Shown here piece by piece: positions 33,301 to 40,988 of a DNA stretch of 53,586 nucleotides. The position numbers and the translations under genes are program-made. Source of the DNA: a virus. Within the stretch, counting starts at the first letter, position 1. Each line of letters opens with the position of its first letter. Below the pieces are notes generated by a model. The model searched no databases. It was not told the origin of the DNA and worked only from the letters and a program-made list of their open reading frames with translations. Location: IMG/VR virus record IMGVR_UViG_3300046524_000145, positions 1 through 53,586 of that record. One strand, given 5' to 3'.

Positions 33301-33678
33301 CTACACCTTGAACTCAATCGCATCCTTCGAGAAGAAGTCGCGCTTGCGCATGATAGTGATGACGATGTTCTTCTGTGTGATGGTGGCGTTCGGCGAGTTG
33401 ACCTTCTGCACGCCGCAAGGGATGTTGATGTGCGATAACGCGCAGCGGATGTTGAACGTGTCACCGTGGTTCAGCACAAGGATGGACATGATGTGCTGGC
33501 CGATCACGCGATCGAAGATCGACTCGAGTTCTTCAAGCGTGATCGGCGGATTGTTGCGGGGATCGTTCAGGCGGTCCACGGAAAAGTGCACGGACATCTT
33601 GAATGCCGCCTTATGTACTGCCAGCTTCGCGTTGATCGCCGCCTCTAGCGCGCGCGTTTCTTGTTGTGTTATCGGCAT
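33301..33678 (-). CDS. Cargo protein of unknown function
   Basis: 125 aa. The segments MSVHFSVDRLNDPRNNPPIT and IINPCG-like IPCG, then TQKNIVITIMRKRDFF, loosely resemble small phage proteins with an H-x-x-x-R-x-x-D-x-R-N-N-PPIT and a closing MRK-x-x-F motif, whose function I cannot confirm. It starts 7 bp after the stop of the upstream 70-aa gene and forms a two-gene leftward unit ending at the terminator 33239-33273. Confidence 0.5.
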   Translation of the reverse strand: MPITQQETRALEAAINAKLAVHKAAFKMSVHFSVDRLNDPRNNPPITLEELESIFDRVIGQHIMSILVLNHGDTFNIRCALSHINIPCGVQKVNSPNATITQKNIVITIMRKRDFFSKDAIEFKV

Positions 33679-33685
33679 ATTTCAC

Positions 33686-33898
33686 TTAGAGGTGCGCGTA
33701 CACGAGCTCCCGGAGCTTGCTGTTAAGCGCATCGTTATTGTCGGCAACAACAACCCCGAGATCGGCACTCTCTTCTAGAGTTCCAAGTCGCACGTTGAAT
33801 TCATGGTTGTCGAACGAGTCGACAAGCACAACGCGGCCCGTAGCATCGTCGCGAAACGATGCAAAGTTCTCACGGATTGACATGCGAAAGTTAAACAT
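33686..33898 (-). CDS. Small cargo protein
   Basis: 70 aa starting at 33898, fixed by AAGGAGGG with 5 nt spacing; the frame is open further upstream. It reads MFNFRMSIRENFASFRDDAT and is acidic toward the end (LEESADLGVVVADNNDALNS). No family is recognised. Because it and the next gene form a leftward pair in a rightward region, they are plausibly a moron or a toxin-antitoxin-like pair, but nothing specific supports that. Confidence 0.45.
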   Translation of the reverse strand: MFNFRMSIRENFASFRDDATGRVVLVDSFDNHEFNVRLGTLEESADLGVVVADNNDALNSKLRELVYAHL

Positions 33899-34040
33899 TT
33901 CTGCCCTCCTTCCGTTGACATACTGCTTGTTTTTCATACTGCACATAGTAACAGACAAAATACCATATAGGCATCGTCGCAGCAACCGGGCTTTATATCA
34001 CGATTTATGTGCGGCAGGCAACGGAATCCATCCGCAACAA

Positions 34041-34062
34041 GAAAAGCGCCCGTGCGGGCGCT
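34041..34062 (-). terminator. Intrinsic terminator after lipoprotein gene
   Basis: Leftward AGCGCCC/GGGCGCT stem (34045-34051, 34056-34062) with a GCAC loop, followed by TTTTC. It serves the lipoprotein at 34092-34469. Confidence 0.75.
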
Positions 34063-34091
34063 ATGGCTATACGTTTCATATAGCTTTCGTG

Positions 34092-34469
34092 TTACTGAAA
34101 CCTGACGGCACGACCCTTGCCAGAAAGGCTGCCCCAGCTCAAAGGGCTGAATCCACTGCGGTTATATTGGACTAGGATAACAGCGTCGGCCCCAAGCTGT
34201 GCGGCTCGCTCACGAAGCTTTTCATTGACTGTCGTCCGCGTCGGGTCCGCGTTGAAGATGGTCGTCTTTCTCACTGTCGCCGAGATTTCGCCAAGCAAGA
34301 CATAAGGCCGATCGGCAATGTCGCCTACTGTGATTTTCACGTTTTCAGGATCGGTCTCCTGAGTCACCATCGCCGCCTGTGCATGACTGCGGTGCACCGA
34401 CGCCGTTGACCATGACGAGCACCCGGCCAGTGATGCCAGCGCCACGATTGCGATTGCCATTTTTTTCAT
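34092..34469 (-). CDS. Lipoprotein (moron)
   Basis: 125 aa starting MKKMAIAIVALASLAGCSSW with lipobox LAGC. The start at 34469 follows GGGG; an upstream Met is in frame but would spoil the signal peptide. The C-terminus (AAQLGADAVILVQYN) resembles a bacterial outer-membrane lipoprotein domain with an AxLGADAV motif seen in many YbjQ-like or RcsF-like proteins. It is probably expressed from the prophage and alters the host envelope. Confidence 0.65.
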   Translation of the reverse strand: MKKMAIAIVALASLAGCSSWSTASVHRSHAQAAMVTQETDPENVKITVGDIADRPYVLLGEISATVRKTTIFNADPTRTTVNEKLRERAAQLGADAVILVQYNRSGFSPLSWGSLSGKGRAVRFQ

Positions 34470-34553
34470 TGATTCCCCGCTTCCTTGGTTGGTATAGCGG
34501 GCAAGCCTAGCGCTGATCAAGCAGTCGCGCTGTGACGGGGCGCACTTTTCAAA

Positions 34554-35192
34554 TCATCGCGCCCCGCTTTTCCGTCCAAATCCCAGCGCGGCGGGCCTGC
34601 CATACCGTGCAAACTTGATCTTCAGCCAGTCGCGCGACCGGCCTTTCTGATAGGTCGAGTCGAGCCGCTTGGCCACCATGCCCTCCAGGTCGCGCGCCTG
34701 CACCTGCTTGAATACCCAGACTCCCGCCGAAACGACTCCGCTTACGTAGACTAGCGTCCCCGTATCGTCGAAGCTATCGCGCAGCAAGCCCTTTCGTTCG
34801 GCGAGCGGCAGCCTGCGAAGGTCGCGGCCATCACTTGCCATCATATCGAACACATAGAGCCGCGCCGGGTTCTCGCGTGCGGCGGCCCGAACACGCATCG
34901 GCACGGATGTTCTGGCGCGACTCTGGAGCCGCTCGAACGATGGGCGCCCCTTAAAGTCATCGACCGTAAGCTCGGCATCCAGGACGAAGTCGCCGGGAAC
35001 AGATTCCACGGCAGCGACAACATCCGGGAAAGAAGGGTTCATCAGATTGCCCTGTCGCGAGATCAGTTCGACCCGCGATCCCTCTTTGCGCGTGAGGCAG
35101 CGGAAGCCGTCATACTTCAGCTCAAACAGCCATCCATCTGCGGAAAATGGCGTGGCCCGCAGCGTGGCGTGCATCAGGTCGGACGCATCCAT
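34554..35192 (-). CDS. Minimal ATP-dependent DNA ligase, adenylation domain only
   Basis: 212 aa from ATG 35192. Motif I is ELKYDGFR with Lys26 as the adenylated residue. A motif III-like YVFDMMASDG, a motif IV-like DLEGMVAKRLD and a motif V-like RDWLKIKFARYG follow. The OB-fold domain found even in the smallest phage ligases is missing: only about 20 residues follow motif V. It may work with a partner or be an evolved remnant. It overlaps no neighbour but is adjacent to the 78-aa gene stop. Confidence 0.72.
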   Translation of the reverse strand: MDASDLMHATLRATPFSADGWLFELKYDGFRCLTRKEGSRVELISRQGNLMNPSFPDVVAAVESVPGDFVLDAELTVDDFKGRPSFERLQSRARTSVPMRVRAAARENPARLYVFDMMASDGRDLRRLPLAERKGLLRDSFDDTGTLVYVSGVVSAGVWVFKQVQARDLEGMVAKRLDSTYQKGRSRDWLKIKFARYGRPAALGFGRKSGAR

Positions 35193-35194
35193 GG

Positions 35195-35431
35195 TTAGTC
35201 GGCGTCGTCCGCCCAGCGAACGGGCGCAAGCATTGGCTTCGTCGTGTCTATGCCAGCGGCTTGCAGCGCCGCGTCGATCGTCGCCACTTCCCCCGTGAAG
35301 TCCAGCCTCCACGACTCGCCCTCACTGGTCACCTTCATGCCGTTATGAATGACGAGGATGTAGCGGGCGACCAGCAGCGCTTTGACAACTTCCGGCTGGT
35401 TCAATGAGTCATCGGTGGGTCTTTCAGTCAT
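35195..35431 (-). CDS. Hypothetical protein upstream of ligase
   Basis: 78 aa (MTERPTDDSLNQPEVVKALL). Its start overlaps the stop of the next gene upstream by 4 bp, and its own stop lies 2 bp before the ligase ATG. No family is recognised; the chain is mixed alpha/beta with a central strand pattern (ILVIHNGMKVTSEGESWRLD). Confidence 0.5.
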   Translation of the reverse strand: MTERPTDDSLNQPEVVKALLVARYILVIHNGMKVTSEGESWRLDFTGEVATIDAALQAAGIDTTKPMLAPVRWADDAD

Positions 35432-35658
35432 TGCCGCCTCCTAGTGGAGAGACCAGCATTCGGCATGCCATCGCTGCCGTCTTCATCGTCCGAGCCGGTC
35501 GCGCGCACCCAGAACACGCACCCTCGCTCTGGCTGCGCTTGCACCTGCCGGCCGGCGCCGTGCAAGCAAAGCGCATGCGATCCGTCTGCAATATCGCCGC
35601 CCCAATGCTCGCAGCGCCAGCATGGATGCTCCGCGTCATTTCTGTCGAACATGCCCAT
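35428..35658 (-). CDS. Cys-rich small protein (zinc-binding-like)
   Basis: 76 aa from ATG 35658 with GAGG upstream. It has a CWRC pair, then C at ALCLHG and RGCVFWVRA, four cysteines that could bind zinc. Small proteins of this type (HPCWRCEHWGG) recur in Burkholderia-type phages by memory. It lies at the head of the ligase cargo unit. Confidence 0.55.
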   Translation of the reverse strand: MGMFDRNDAEHPCWRCEHWGGDIADGSHALCLHGAGRQVQAQPERGCVFWVRATGSDDEDGSDGMPNAGLSTRRRQ

Positions 35659-35786
35659 CGTCGCACCTCGATACTGTATGGATGCACAGTATATGCGAAG
35701 GGGGCCGCACTCACTTACCATCTCGGGGGACTCGTTCCCGCCTCCTAGACTGCCGGCCGCTTCGGTTCGTCGAAGCGTAATGGCCA

Positions 35787-35805
35787 GCGTAGGTTTTAGC
35801 GTAGG
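35787..35805 (-). repeat. Tandem CCTACGC arm-like repeats, left pair
   Basis: Two copies 12 bp apart, on the opposite strand from the pair at 36039-36076. The motif AAAACCTACGC is shared by all four to varying extent. Confidence 0.55.
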
Positions 35806-36038
35806 CTGGGAATCCGGGCCCGGCCAGATAAGGCGCCGTCATTACTTCGACGAGAACGAATAGCGGTCTTTCCGGCCCTCCCGGAAGTCCTTGTCACATA
35901 AGCCTTTTCGGCTCCAAAGCCTTGTATGGCATACCTCTCGCGCCACTCCGTGCCATCTGGCTATCTAGCATTAACACTCATCGTCACCTTGCAAAACTAA
36001 CCTTGTTGGCGTAACTTTTCGGCTGATCGAAACAAAAA

Positions 36039-36076
36039 CCTACGCCGGGACACGTCGCTCGGCAAAAAACCTACGC
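36039..36076 (+). repeat. CCTACGCC arm-like repeats, right pair
   Basis: AAAAACCTACGCCG (near 36034-36047) and AAAAAACCTACGCCG (near 36064-36078) recur 31 bp apart. The second ends 12 bp before the integrase ATG, so it could also regulate the integrase. Confidence 0.55.
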
Positions 36077-36088
36077 CGAAGGAATCAC

Positions 36089-37363
36089 ATGCGTTTTGAT
36101 GCGCGCGCTGCGAGCAAGCTGAGTGCTGGCGAGCACATTACCTTCGATGGCTTCCCTGGGCTGCGATTGCAGGCGACAGAGAGCCGCCGCTCGTGGACGT
36201 ATCGCTACAAGTCGCCAATCGATGAGCGGATGCGGCAGATCAAACTAGGCGAGTGGCCAGCGCTCTCATACGCGGGCGCGATCTCGGAATGGGAAAAGCA
36301 CCGTGCCGCGCGTGACGCCGGCGAAGATCCTGCTGCGGCGAAGCGCCAGGCGAAGCAGCCGGCGTCCAACGTTGGACCGACGTCCGCGTACACAGTCAAG
36401 CAGCTTTGCCGCGACTACCTAGCGGGGCATATCGAGCCGAACAGAAAGGCCAAGGGCGCGACGGAAGTGACGCGCATGTTCAAGGGCATGCTGGGGCCGA
36501 TCGCGGATGCGCCGGCCGAGTCCATCACACGCTCGCAAGCATTCGACTTCCTCGACTCGCTTCGCGCGACGCCGGTTCTCGCCGGCCGCCTGCGCATGGA
36601 GTTGGGTGGGGCGTGGGATTACGCGCTCGATGCTGGCCGTCTGTCGGACAACACGCCTAACTGGTGGCGTCAGGTTATGCGCGGCCGGCTGCGCAGCAAT
36701 GGCAGGAAGATTGAAGGCATAGCGTCTGGCACGAAGAAGCGCACACTGTCCGATGTTGAGCTTGGCATTCTGCTGCGCTGGCTGCCGAACCTGAGCCTTG
36801 CCGTTTCCGATGGCTTGACGATGTACCTGTGGACCGGTACGCGCGGGGGTGAAATCGTCAGCATGGAAACGCGCGAGATAACAGAGGAAAGCGACGGCCT
36901 ATGGTGGACCATCCCGAAGCACAAGACAAAGAACGCGAAGCGCGCGAGCGCGACTGATTTGCGCGTGCCGCTCATTGGTCGGGCAGAGGTGATTGTGAGG
37001 CGTCGACGCGAGCAGGCGAAAGATGGATTCCTGTTCCCGTCATCGGCCGGCGGCCATGCCAATCAGACGGTCATTCAGCACGGCATCTACTATCACATGC
37101 CTTACTGCAAGATCGCGCCGGATCATGACAGGCCGCGAATTCCTGTAACGCACTGGTCCGCGCATGACTTGCGCCGCACAGTGCGGACGATGCTGGCTGC
37201 AATGGGGTGCCCGCACGAGATAGCTGAGTCGATCATCGGCCACGTGCAGCCGGGAGTGGCTGGCGTCTACAACCGCCACCACTACGACCCGGAGCGGCGC
37301 GACTGGCTCACGCGGCTCTCTCAGCGGCTCGAGGAGATTGCCGCGACTCATCCTGCGAAGTAG
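36089..37363 (+). CDS. int: Tyrosine-type integrase
   Basis: 424 aa preceded by AAGGAA. The N-terminal DUF4102-like part (FPGLRLQATESRRSWTYRYK) is followed by a SAM-like core-binding domain and a catalytic domain with R252 (GTRGGE), a Lys near 277-279, HDLRR (H359, R362), GHVQPG (H385) and Y394 (VYNRHHY). It integrates the phage by site-specific recombination. The 3-prime end overlaps the opposite-strand excisionase gene by 56 bp. Confidence 0.9.
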   Translation: MRFDARAASKLSAGEHITFDGFPGLRLQATESRRSWTYRYKSPIDERMRQIKLGEWPALSYAGAISEWEKHRAARDAGEDPAAAKRQAKQPASNVGPTSAYTVKQLCRDYLAGHIEPNRKAKGATEVTRMFKGMLGPIADAPAESITRSQAFDFLDSLRATPVLAGRLRMELGGAWDYALDAGRLSDNTPNWWRQVMRGRLRSNGRKIEGIASGTKKRTLSDVELGILLRWLPNLSLAVSDGLTMYLWTGTRGGEIVSMETREITEESDGLWWTIPKHKTKNAKRASATDLRVPLIGRAEVIVRRRREQAKDGFLFPSSAGGHANQTVIQHGIYYHMPYCKIAPDHDRPRIPVTHWSAHDLRRTVRTMLAAMGCPHEIAESIIGHVQPGVAGVYNRHHYDPERRDWLTRLSQRLEEIAATHPAK

Positions 37364-37601
37364 TGCGGCGGCGGTTGCTGTGGCCGGTATTGGGCGGCGG
37401 CGGCAGGTCCGAAACTGGGCATCCTTCTGCCCACGCCTCGACCTCGCGCATCAGCCACGCAACGCGGCGCCCGGATAGCATGCGCGGCTTCGGAAACGCC
37501 CCTTCTCGCACCAGCTTTTGCACCGTGCCGTCAGACAGCGACAATATGGCCGCGACGGTCGGCAGGTCTACATAGATCGGCTTTACGTTTCTCGTCGTCA
37601 T
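37308..37601 (-). CDS. AlpA-like excisionase
   Basis: 97 aa. The first 55 residues (YVDLPTVAAILSLSDGTVQK, LVREGAFPKPRMLSGRRVAW) form a MerR/AlpA-type winged HTH, typical of excisionases and AlpA regulators. It overlaps the integrase tail by 56 bp on the other strand, so int and xis mRNAs can pair. It is coupled by ATGA to the gene upstream. A regulatory role on int is inferred from position. Confidence 0.72.
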   Translation of the reverse strand: MTTRNVKPIYVDLPTVAAILSLSDGTVQKLVREGAFPKPRMLSGRRVAWLMREVEAWAEGCPVSDLPPPPNTGHSNRRRTTSQDESRQSPRAAERAA

Positions 37602-38104
37602 GCTGCCATCCTTTGCGGCTCGGCACGTTGCGGCGTACGGCGCATCACGTCCTCAAGCTCAAATTTCAGTTGCGTATCGCTCACAAGGCGACTCGCATAC
37701 GCCGATGTCATGTGTGCGGACTCGGCGCGCATTGCCGCGACTGATCGCTTGGCCGCGGCGATGTCGGCCGCCTCGACTTCCCGCCGCATCTCCAGCTTCA
37801 GGCATAGAACGGCGAGCCCGTTCGTCGTGATGGGCCGATTGTTGCGCCGCGAGTGCAAGTCGAACGCGTCAGTTAGCCCGCGGATCGACGGCCCCATTTC
37901 GTAGCAGTGGCCCTCGGTCTTGTCGAAGAACAGGGGCTTGCCGTTCTGGTCGGTCGTTACGGTGCCGTCGTGCTCAAGCTCCGCTAGGATCGCTTCGATG
38001 GGCGCAAACACGGCTGCGATTTTCCACATTTCGTGGCGTAAGAGGGTGCCGCCTGCATTCCATTTCGGGCGGTACGGCTTGCCCTGTTTCTTGTTGCCTG
38101 CCAT
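37598..38104 (-). CDS. Hypothetical early protein
   Basis: 168 aa starting MAGNKKQGKPYRPKWNAGGT. The start at 38104 is supported by GGGGAA 4-5 nt upstream; a TTG at 38116 is also in frame. It is helical and basic, with a HSRRNNRPITTNGLAVLCLK segment. It recurs in phages by memory but has no assigned role. Confidence 0.6.
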   Translation of the reverse strand: MAGNKKQGKPYRPKWNAGGTLLRHEMWKIAAVFAPIEAILAELEHDGTVTTDQNGKPLFFDKTEGHCYEMGPSIRGLTDAFDLHSRRNNRPITTNGLAVLCLKLEMRREVEAADIAAAKRSVAAMRAESAHMTSAYASRLVSDTQLKFELEDVMRRTPQRAEPQRMAA

Positions 38105-38156
38105 CAAATTCCCCAATGTGTTCGCGTGGTGTCAATTACGCGCCGTGCTTCTTCGG

Positions 38157-38426
38157 TCACGCCTTCAATTCCTGTTCTGTTGGTTCTTCGCCTGCAGTGA
38201 TGGCAACGACGGGATGCGAGCGGCCGGCGATCCAAAGATTGACAGAGGCTCCGGCGTTGATCGCCGCGAGCTCAACCGGCGTCGGCTCCCACGAAGAAAC
38301 CATGAACGGACCCTGGTCCGTCATCACATCCAGAATCGGCAGGACGTTGCACTTTGAAATGTCACCGTCCCAATCTGCCGGCGCGCCAAGGTTGCGCGTT
38401 GCGCCTTCAATTCGACGGATCAGCAT
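38157..38426 (-). CDS. Hypothetical early protein
   Basis: 89 aa. The start follows GGAGGTGA. The sequence MLIRRIEGATRNLGAPADWD and the closing AGEEPTEQELKA suggest a small conserved phage protein of unknown role. The start overlaps the end of the upstream gene. Confidence 0.6.
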   Translation of the reverse strand: MLIRRIEGATRNLGAPADWDGDISKCNVLPILDVMTDQGPFMVSSWEPTPVELAAINAGASVNLWIAGRSHPVVAITAGEEPTEQELKA

Positions 38427-39556
38427 TTGTCACCTCCGCTTGCCGGACGCGCGGCGGCAATGGCAGCATCAATCGCGTCGCCGCTATCGTTGAACCCTTC
38501 AGGCAGGTTTCCGCGATAGTCGATGTCGCAGTATTCCCGCACCCACCAATACCGCGCTGCATCGCGCGCATCTGTCAGCGCCCGCTCCGTCTGCTCCACT
38601 GGTTGCGCGACGGCAGTCGGATGCGGATTTAGCAGTTCGTATAGCAGCCCGTTGATATTCTCCAGCCGGTCAATTGCGTCAGCGCCATCTAGCAGGCGCG
38701 GCTCCCAAGTCACCATGCTTTCGAGCCGGTCCAGCGCCGTATTGAGATTCGAATCGACAGAACGGAAAGCACGGAACAGCGGAACGATGTTGGCCCCTGC
38801 ATAAAGCTTCAGGTTCTCGACGTGCTCCACGAAAGTGTATCGGCCAGCGCGCTGCTCGATGCGCCACGCAACCGGATCGCCTGTCTGCTCCACTGGTTGC
38901 GGGGATGCGGCGCGGGCATACGCAAGTTCCTCTTTCATCCCGTCAATCTGGCTCTGATAGTCCGCAAACTTCGCGCGAACGTGAGCTGGGTCGTAGATCG
39001 TAGTCGGCTCATCGTCCAGCACCACGGCAGTCTGTGCTGGCTGCGGGGCGAAGTAGACGATGCGCTTACGACTCTTTGCAACGAGATCAGATGCGGTGAA
39101 TGCGACCTCGCTTACGTCCACCCAAGCTCCTTTGTCTTCAATCTGATAGATCGGCTCCCCCGATTGCGCTGGCGCGGCAGGATGATGGCATTTGCCTTCG
39201 CCACGGCACTGGCCCGGCAGATCGCAAATACGAAACGAGCATTCAGGATATGGCGCGACGATTGGTGATACTTCCGATTGCGCTGGCATGGCAGCAGCAA
39301 GGTCGTCTGCGTCGTACAGAGGCTTGCCGTTGTGCCGTTCGGCAACAGGTTTGCTCCGCGTCAGCGTGACGCCTGAATACTCCCTGTTTCCCATGTCGGG
39401 CAGAACCCGCGCAACCGGCGTGCACTCCCTCTGCACGGCAGGCTTGCTTGCAGATAGCAGGATCTGATTGACTACGGCGGTTACCACTTCCAGTTGGTCG
39501 GGGTCCAGCGGGAACCCGTGAACCTCACAGGTTTCGATGATGTCTTTTTCGGTCAT
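38420..39556 (-). CDS. Mosaic early protein with repeated linkers
   Basis: 378 aa. The ATG at 39556 overlaps the micro-gene stop as ATGA and is preferred over the ATG at 39562. The protein is built of short modules joined by the linkers PQPVEQTGDPVAWR and AVAQPVEQTER. One linker corresponds to an exact 19-bp DNA repeat (38589-38607 and 38883-38901). The N-terminal region has a Cys cluster (ECSFRICDLPGQCRGEGKCH). Eaa/Ead-type phage early proteins grow by such module swapping; their function is unknown. Confidence 0.6.
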   Translation of the reverse strand: MTEKDIIETCEVHGFPLDPDQLEVVTAVVNQILLSASKPAVQRECTPVARVLPDMGNREYSGVTLTRSKPVAERHNGKPLYDADDLAAAMPAQSEVSPIVAPYPECSFRICDLPGQCRGEGKCHHPAAPAQSGEPIYQIEDKGAWVDVSEVAFTASDLVAKSRKRIVYFAPQPAQTAVVLDDEPTTIYDPAHVRAKFADYQSQIDGMKEELAYARAASPQPVEQTGDPVAWRIEQRAGRYTFVEHVENLKLYAGANIVPLFRAFRSVDSNLNTALDRLESMVTWEPRLLDGADAIDRLENINGLLYELLNPHPTAVAQPVEQTERALTDARDAARYWWVREYCDIDYRGNLPEGFNDSGDAIDAAIAAARPASGGDKC

Positions 39557-39630
39557 TTGCATATGTCCGGGCTGGTTACAGTCCATTCGCCAATGTCATC
39601 TTTCAACACTGCGTCTGTATTCGTGCTCAT
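39553..39630 (-). CDS. 25-codon micro-gene coupled to mosaic protein
   Basis: The peptide MSTNTDAVLKDDIGEWTVTS-PDICK ends with TGA overlapping the next ATG. GAGGACACC precedes the start at 39630. The good ribosome site and exact coupling argue that it is translated, if only to couple the downstream gene. Confidence 0.45.
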   Translation of the reverse strand: MSTNTDAVLKDDIGEWTVTSPDICK

Positions 39631-39644
39631 GGTGTCCTCACTCG

Positions 39645-39986
39645 TTACGCGCTGCGCTTAACGGCCGGCGCGCGCAGGAACGCTGGCGCCTTGCCGATCT
39701 GAATGCGCACCGGTTCGCCGGTACGCTGCGCGAGAATGGTTGTGACCGCATCGACCAGGCCGTGCGTCAACTGGTGTGTCGGCTCGTTGGCATGCAGATA
39801 GGCGTGTGCGCGTTCAATCAGCGCAGCGCCCAAGATGTCGTACTTCACTTGTTGTCTCGCAGGGTATCGGTTGTGCCGAGCCGCCTGCTGTGCGCGAGCT
39901 GCGCGATGGTGTGATGCGCGCACTGCGGCGGCCACTGGTAACGGGCGCTGCGTGCGTAATAAGCTGCTCATGTTCGTGTGGTGCAT
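39645..39986 (-). CDS. Hypothetical early protein behind operator cassette
   Basis: 113 aa from ATG 39986, preceded by GGAAGG. The N-terminal third is basic and low-complexity (PLPVAAAVRASHHRAARAQQ) and the conserved-looking C-terminal two thirds read KYDILGAALIERAHAYLHAN, then ILAQRTGEPVRIQIGK. It is the first gene behind the promoter-operator at 40011-40056. Confidence 0.55.
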   Translation of the reverse strand: MHHTNMSSLLRTQRPLPVAAAVRASHHRAARAQQAARHNRYPARQQVKYDILGAALIERAHAYLHANEPTHQLTHGLVDAVTTILAQRTGEPVRIQIGKAPAFLRAPAVKRSA

Positions 39987-40010
39987 GGTTCCTTCCGTTC
40001 TTTTTGTTTG

Positions 40011-40056
40011 GATGCTGCGACGGTGTAAAGATACCGTAACAGCATCCGAGATGCAA
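40011..40056 (-). promoter_or_regulatory. Leftward promoter with tandem operators
   Basis: Operators at 40011-40027 (GATGCTGCGACGGTGTA) and 40030-40046 (GATACCGTAACAGCATC) lie 19 bp apart. Leftward boxes TTGCAT (40051-40056) and TATCTT (40028-40033) have a 17-bp spacer that contains the second operator. Confidence 0.65.
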
Positions 40057-40062
40057 CAAAAA

Positions 40063-40422
40063 TTATCGACGCGTTGCCATGCACAGGTCGCGAAATTGAC
40101 GGTGCGATTCGTCGTAGCCTTGCAGATTGGCGCGCATCCAGTCGGGCGGTGTGGCGTGCGCCGTCAGTCGATCGATTGCGCTCCGTAACGCGTCGCCTTC
40201 GAGCAGCGCATAGTGGACGCGCGTCGATGCGCCATCTCGCCAGATCAAGCCCTTGTTGACGAGCGAGGCCAGGGTGTCGCGCACGGCCATGCGCGGCCGG
40301 TCGGGCAGTAGTGCGCAGATTTGGTCTTGCGTGTAGCGCTTGTTCGGCTTCATCACGGCGATCAGGTCTTGATGCGCGACGGTCTGCGGTTCGCGTTTGC
40401 TGCTGACGGCGGTGTTTTTCAA
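40063..40422 (-). CDS. Winged-helix-like regulator
   Basis: 119 aa from a TTG (40420-40422) with GGGAGG upstream. The middle (RYTQDQICALLPDRPRMAVR, DTLASLVNKGLIW) is a plausible winged HTH. Its start overlaps the NinG stop. A DNA-binding role is inferred from the fold pattern only. Confidence 0.55.
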   Translation of the reverse strand: MKNTAVSSKREPQTVAHQDLIAVMKPNKRYTQDQICALLPDRPRMAVRDTLASLVNKGLIWRDGASTRVHYALLEGDALRSAIDRLTAHATPPDWMRANLQGYDESHRQFRDLCMATRR

Positions 40423-40988
40423 GCTGCCTCCCGATTGAGGCGCCGAACCTCGGCGCGATAGAGCACCTTCATCTGCGTGATTTCGGAAATCAGATACTTC
40501 TTCGGTTCATGCGCGGATTCCAGCCACTCGACACGCTCCAAGCCAATCTTCTTGATGAGATTGACCCGGTATGGAATCAGGTTTCCGGACAAGTGCGTGT
40601 TGCAAGGTGCGCATTGCAAGTGGACGTTATCCGGCTCGAATCGCAGCGCCGGCTCAGAACCGACAGAGCGGTAATGGCCGGCGTGCCATTGGCCCTTGTG
40701 ATAGCGGCCGCACGATATGCACGCGTGGCCAGCATCGCGCGCCCGAATCCAAGCATTGAACGCGGTCTGCAATTCCTTCAGATGCGTGCCGCGCGTCTTT
40801 GCCTTCTCGATCGCCTCGCGAAGTGACTTGCGCTCATCGCGCTTCGATCGAGCATCTTTCTGCGCAGCGACCTTTCGCGAGTGCTCGATCGCACACGGCA
40901 CGGAACAAGCGATGCTCATGCTGCGGATCGGCGTGTAGGTGCGCTTGCAGATTCGGCATTTCTTCGGCTTGAGAGTGGCGCGGATCAT
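40419..40988 (-). CDS. ninG: NinG / Rap-like recombination protein
   Basis: 189 aa starting at 40988 (coupled ATGA). The N-terminus has a CRICKRTYTPIRSMSIACS zinc-type region, and the C-terminal half carries CISCGRYHKGQWHAGHYRSV and PDNVHLQCAPCNTHLSGNLI. Both are hallmarks of NinG/Rap, a structure-specific endonuclease of the lambda nin region acting on Holliday junctions and displacement loops. Confidence 0.88.
   Translation of the reverse strand: MIRATLKPKKCRICKRTYTPIRSMSIACSVPCAIEHSRKVAAQKDARSKRDERKSLREAIEKAKTRGTHLKELQTAFNAWIRARDAGHACISCGRYHKGQWHAGHYRSVGSEPALRFEPDNVHLQCAPCNTHLSGNLIPYRVNLIKKIGLERVEWLESAHEPKKYLISEITQMKVLYRAEVRRLNREAA

Larger units (their letters stand above)
35659..36088. 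other. Gene-free region before integrase, possible attP
   Basis: 430 bp without a gene. It contains four copies of CCTACGC: two on the minus strand (35787-35793, 35799-35805) and two on the plus strand (36039-36045, 36070-36076). Each sits beside an A-rich run (AAAACC), which looks like the arm-type sites of a lambda-like attP flanking a core. The core itself cannot be identified from the window. Confidence 0.4.

Noticed and set aside
33940-33960. Further operator copy near 33940 (AGTAACAG)
   Set aside because: Only the central TAACAG matches; both GATGC/GCATC arms are missing.
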